The notes under the pieces are model-generated. The model did not search any database. It worked only from the letters and a program-made list of their open reading frames with translations, and had not been told where the DNA came from. This document shows, one piece after another, positions 31,899 to 33,288 of a DNA stretch of 33,288 bases (positions are counted from its first letter, which is position 1; the number at the start of each line of letters is the position of its first letter). The DNA is from Anaerolineaceae bacterium (GTDB lineage: Bacteria; Chloroflexota; Anaerolineae; Anaerolineales; Anaerolineaceae): assembly GCA_011620555.1 (NCBI GenBank), contig WOYY01000066.1:1-33288 (forward strand), given 5' to 3'. The translations under genes were made by a program, and so were the position numbers.

Positions 31899-33137
31899 AT
31901 GGCTGAAACGTACCAGGTGACAATGGAAAAGATGGTCTACGGCGGCGATTGTATGGGCCACCTGCCGGATGGGCGCGCGGTATTCGTGCCCTTCGTGTTG
32001 CCCGGGGAAAAGGTCACGGTGGAGATCGTCGAAGAGAAGAGCCGCTTTGCCAAAGGCCGGGCAGTGCGCATCGCCACAGCCTCACCAGACCGGATCACCC
32101 CTCGCTGCATCCACTTTGAAGTCTGCGGCGGCTGTCAATATCAGGAGCTTGACTACGCGAAGCAGCTGGAGGTCAAACAGGCCATCCTGCTCGACCAGCT
32201 CCAACGCCTGGGCGGGATCGAGAACCCGCCGCTCCAACCAATCGTGCCCTCCCCCAGCCCCTGGAACTACCGCAACTACGTGCAGTTTCACCTGGGCCAG
32301 CAGGGCGAGCTGGGCTATATCGCCGCTGACGGCGAACACCTGCTGCCGATCTCGGAGTGCCACCTGCCAGTCGATGGGATCAACACTCTCTGGCCGCAGA
32401 TCGAACTGGGCGAAGAATCAGGCGTTTTCCGGCTGGGCATCCGCCAGGACTCTTATGATGAGATCATGCTCATCTTGGAAGGTGAAGACCCCAAGCCCCC
32501 CGAGTACAGCGAAGACATCCCCGTTTCCGCCGTTTATACGCCCCCCGATTCCCGGCTGACCGTCCTGGCCGGTGAGGACCACCTGGTCTTCAAACTGCTG
32601 GATCGCAATTTCCAGGTCTCCGCCCGGTCCTTTTTCCAGGTCAACGCCCCCATCGCCGAGAAGATGGTCCGGCACTTGCTGGATCAGCTTGATTTCTCGG
32701 GCGGCCCCGCGGCTGTGGAGCTGTATGCCGGCGTCGGGCTGTTCAGCGCCTTCCTCGCGCCCCGGGTCAGGCAATTGATCGCGGTGGAGAGCGCCGGGTC
32801 CTCCTGCCATGACTTTGCCGTGAATTTGGACGAATTTGACAATGTGGCCCTTTATGAAGCCGAAGCCGAAGAAGTCCTCCCCGCCCTGGAAGAGCCGGTG
32901 GATCTGCTCGTGATGGACCCGCCCCGCGCCGGCCTGGCCCCCGCGGTGCACGATGCCCTGGGCAAACTGCTCCCCCGCCAGATCGCCTATATCTCCTGCG
33001 ATCCGGCCACCCTGGCCCGCGACCTCAAGAAGATCCTCGCCAAAGGTTACGAGCTGGTCTCCATCACCCCCTTCGACCAGTTCCCCCAGACGAGCCATAT
33101 CGAGAGCATCTCGCTGCTGAGAAGAACTGGTCAATAA
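31899..33137 (+). CDS. rlmD: 23S rRNA uracil-C5 methyltransferase, RlmD/RumA type
   Basis: A 412-residue SAM-dependent RNA m5U methyltransferase. The ATG at 31899 opens the TRAM domain (about 3-60, YGGDCMGHLPDGRAVFV); the longer frame from 31851 runs through the terminator. Four Cys for a 4Fe-4S cluster are present: Cys70, Cys76 and Cys79 in C-x5-CGGCQYQ, and Cys154 in SECHLP. Later come SFFQVN, the SAM-binding VELYAGVGLFS, MDPPRAGL and the catalytic-Cys motif YISCDPATLARDL. It could be RlmD (U1939) or a paralogue such as RlmCD; the target site cannot be read from sequence alone. Confidence 0.88.
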   Translation: MAETYQVTMEKMVYGGDCMGHLPDGRAVFVPFVLPGEKVTVEIVEEKSRFAKGRAVRIATASPDRITPRCIHFEVCGGCQYQELDYAKQLEVKQAILLDQLQRLGGIENPPLQPIVPSPSPWNYRNYVQFHLGQQGELGYIAADGEHLLPISECHLPVDGINTLWPQIELGEESGVFRLGIRQDSYDEIMLILEGEDPKPPEYSEDIPVSAVYTPPDSRLTVLAGEDHLVFKLLDRNFQVSARSFFQVNAPIAEKMVRHLLDQLDFSGGPAAVELYAGVGLFSAFLAPRVRQLIAVESAGSSCHDFAVNLDEFDNVALYEAEAEEVLPALEEPVDLLVMDPPRAGLAPAVHDALGKLLPRQIAYISCDPATLARDLKKILAKGYELVSITPFDQFPQTSHIESISLLRRTGQ

Positions 33138-33212
33138 AGCACTCATCCATTACAATCAAGAGAGAGATAAAAGCGTTCGAGACCTATGGTTCATCCGTTA
33201 ATCGAGGGGACA

Positions 33213-33288
33213 ATGAGTAGAAAAAATAAAGGAGGATTAGGCTGCCTCATCCTCCTGCTGCTCCTGATCATCTCGCCTGTCCAGCCGG
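33213..33288 (+). CDS. N-terminal part of a secreted or membrane protein, cut by window end
   Basis: The ATG at 33213 has GAGGGG about 4 nt upstream. The 25 visible residues start with a basic stretch (MSRKNKGG) followed by a very hydrophobic core (CLILLLLLIISPV), which is a signal peptide or membrane anchor. Nothing more can be said. Confidence 0.6.
   Translation, partial: MSRKNKGGLGCLILLLLLIISPVQP

Overview
The window looks like a piece of a Chloroflexota chromosome, most likely class Anaerolineae. This is inferred from protein style, not from a marker-gene search. The clues are Thr/Pro-rich tails on secreted beta-propeller and NBR1-Ig-like lipoproteins, a 1190-residue Agl23-type membrane protein ending in NHL repeats, a T-box-controlled thrS lacking the TGS domain, and tRNA genes without encoded CCA. 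Base composition is moderately GC-rich, except for an AT-rich island at about 9.6-12.2 kb. No complete mobile element, CRISPR array, rRNA or origin was seen.

Left part (1-9.6 kb). A WD40-like protein cut by the window edge is followed by an 85-residue unknown and nicotinate phosphoribosyltransferase (pncB), all on the plus strand. They end at a strong terminator shared with a minus-strand aminoglycoside-phosphotransferase-like kinase. A minus-strand pair follows, a SufE-like sulfur-transfer protein overlapping a dicluster ferredoxin. Then come a cation diffusion facilitator with a manganese-type metal site, and a minus-strand thioredoxin/S9-peptidase pair.

Island (9.6-12.2 kb). This is mostly non-coding and AT-rich. 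It holds the C-terminal remnant of a sulfotransferase, a strong stem-loop, a tRNA-Lys(TTT) with a textbook promoter, an AT-rich GT4 glycosyltransferase, the tail of an HTH regulator and a perfect 22-bp palindrome. It reads as a decayed horizontally acquired patch beside a tRNA gene.

Centre (12.2-23.3 kb). This part is mainly cell-envelope and lipid genes. They are an NfrB-like GT2 fused to HEAT repeats, a patatin-like lipase, a DUF4184-like membrane protein, two or three small membrane proteins, a DUF2202 ferritin-like lipoprotein, an NBR1-Ig lipoprotein and the Agl23-NHL fusion. Between them lies tRNA-Ser(GGA), whose 3' end is followed by two identical 99-bp tandem units. Each unit repeats the tRNA 3' end and carries a strong hairpin.

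Right part (23.4-33.3 kb). The classic thrS-infC-rpmI-rplT translation operon runs on the minus strand. It is headed by a T-box riboswitch that starts about 20 nt after tRNA-Val(GAC). infC has no AUG, GUG or UUG start that keeps its conserved N terminus, so it probably starts at AUC or AUA. Next are a GlsB-like membrane protein, an SRPBCC protein, an ABC ATPase/permease pair, a class V aminotransferase divergent from the ABC pair, an RlmD-type rRNA uracil methyltransferase, and the first codons of a membrane or secreted protein cut by the window end.

I did not find a clearly new multi-gene system. The best leads are the tRNA-Ser tandem units, the GT2-HEAT and Agl23-NHL fusions, the tRNA-Val/T-box arrangement, and the SufE-ferredoxin pair with an altered second cluster motif.
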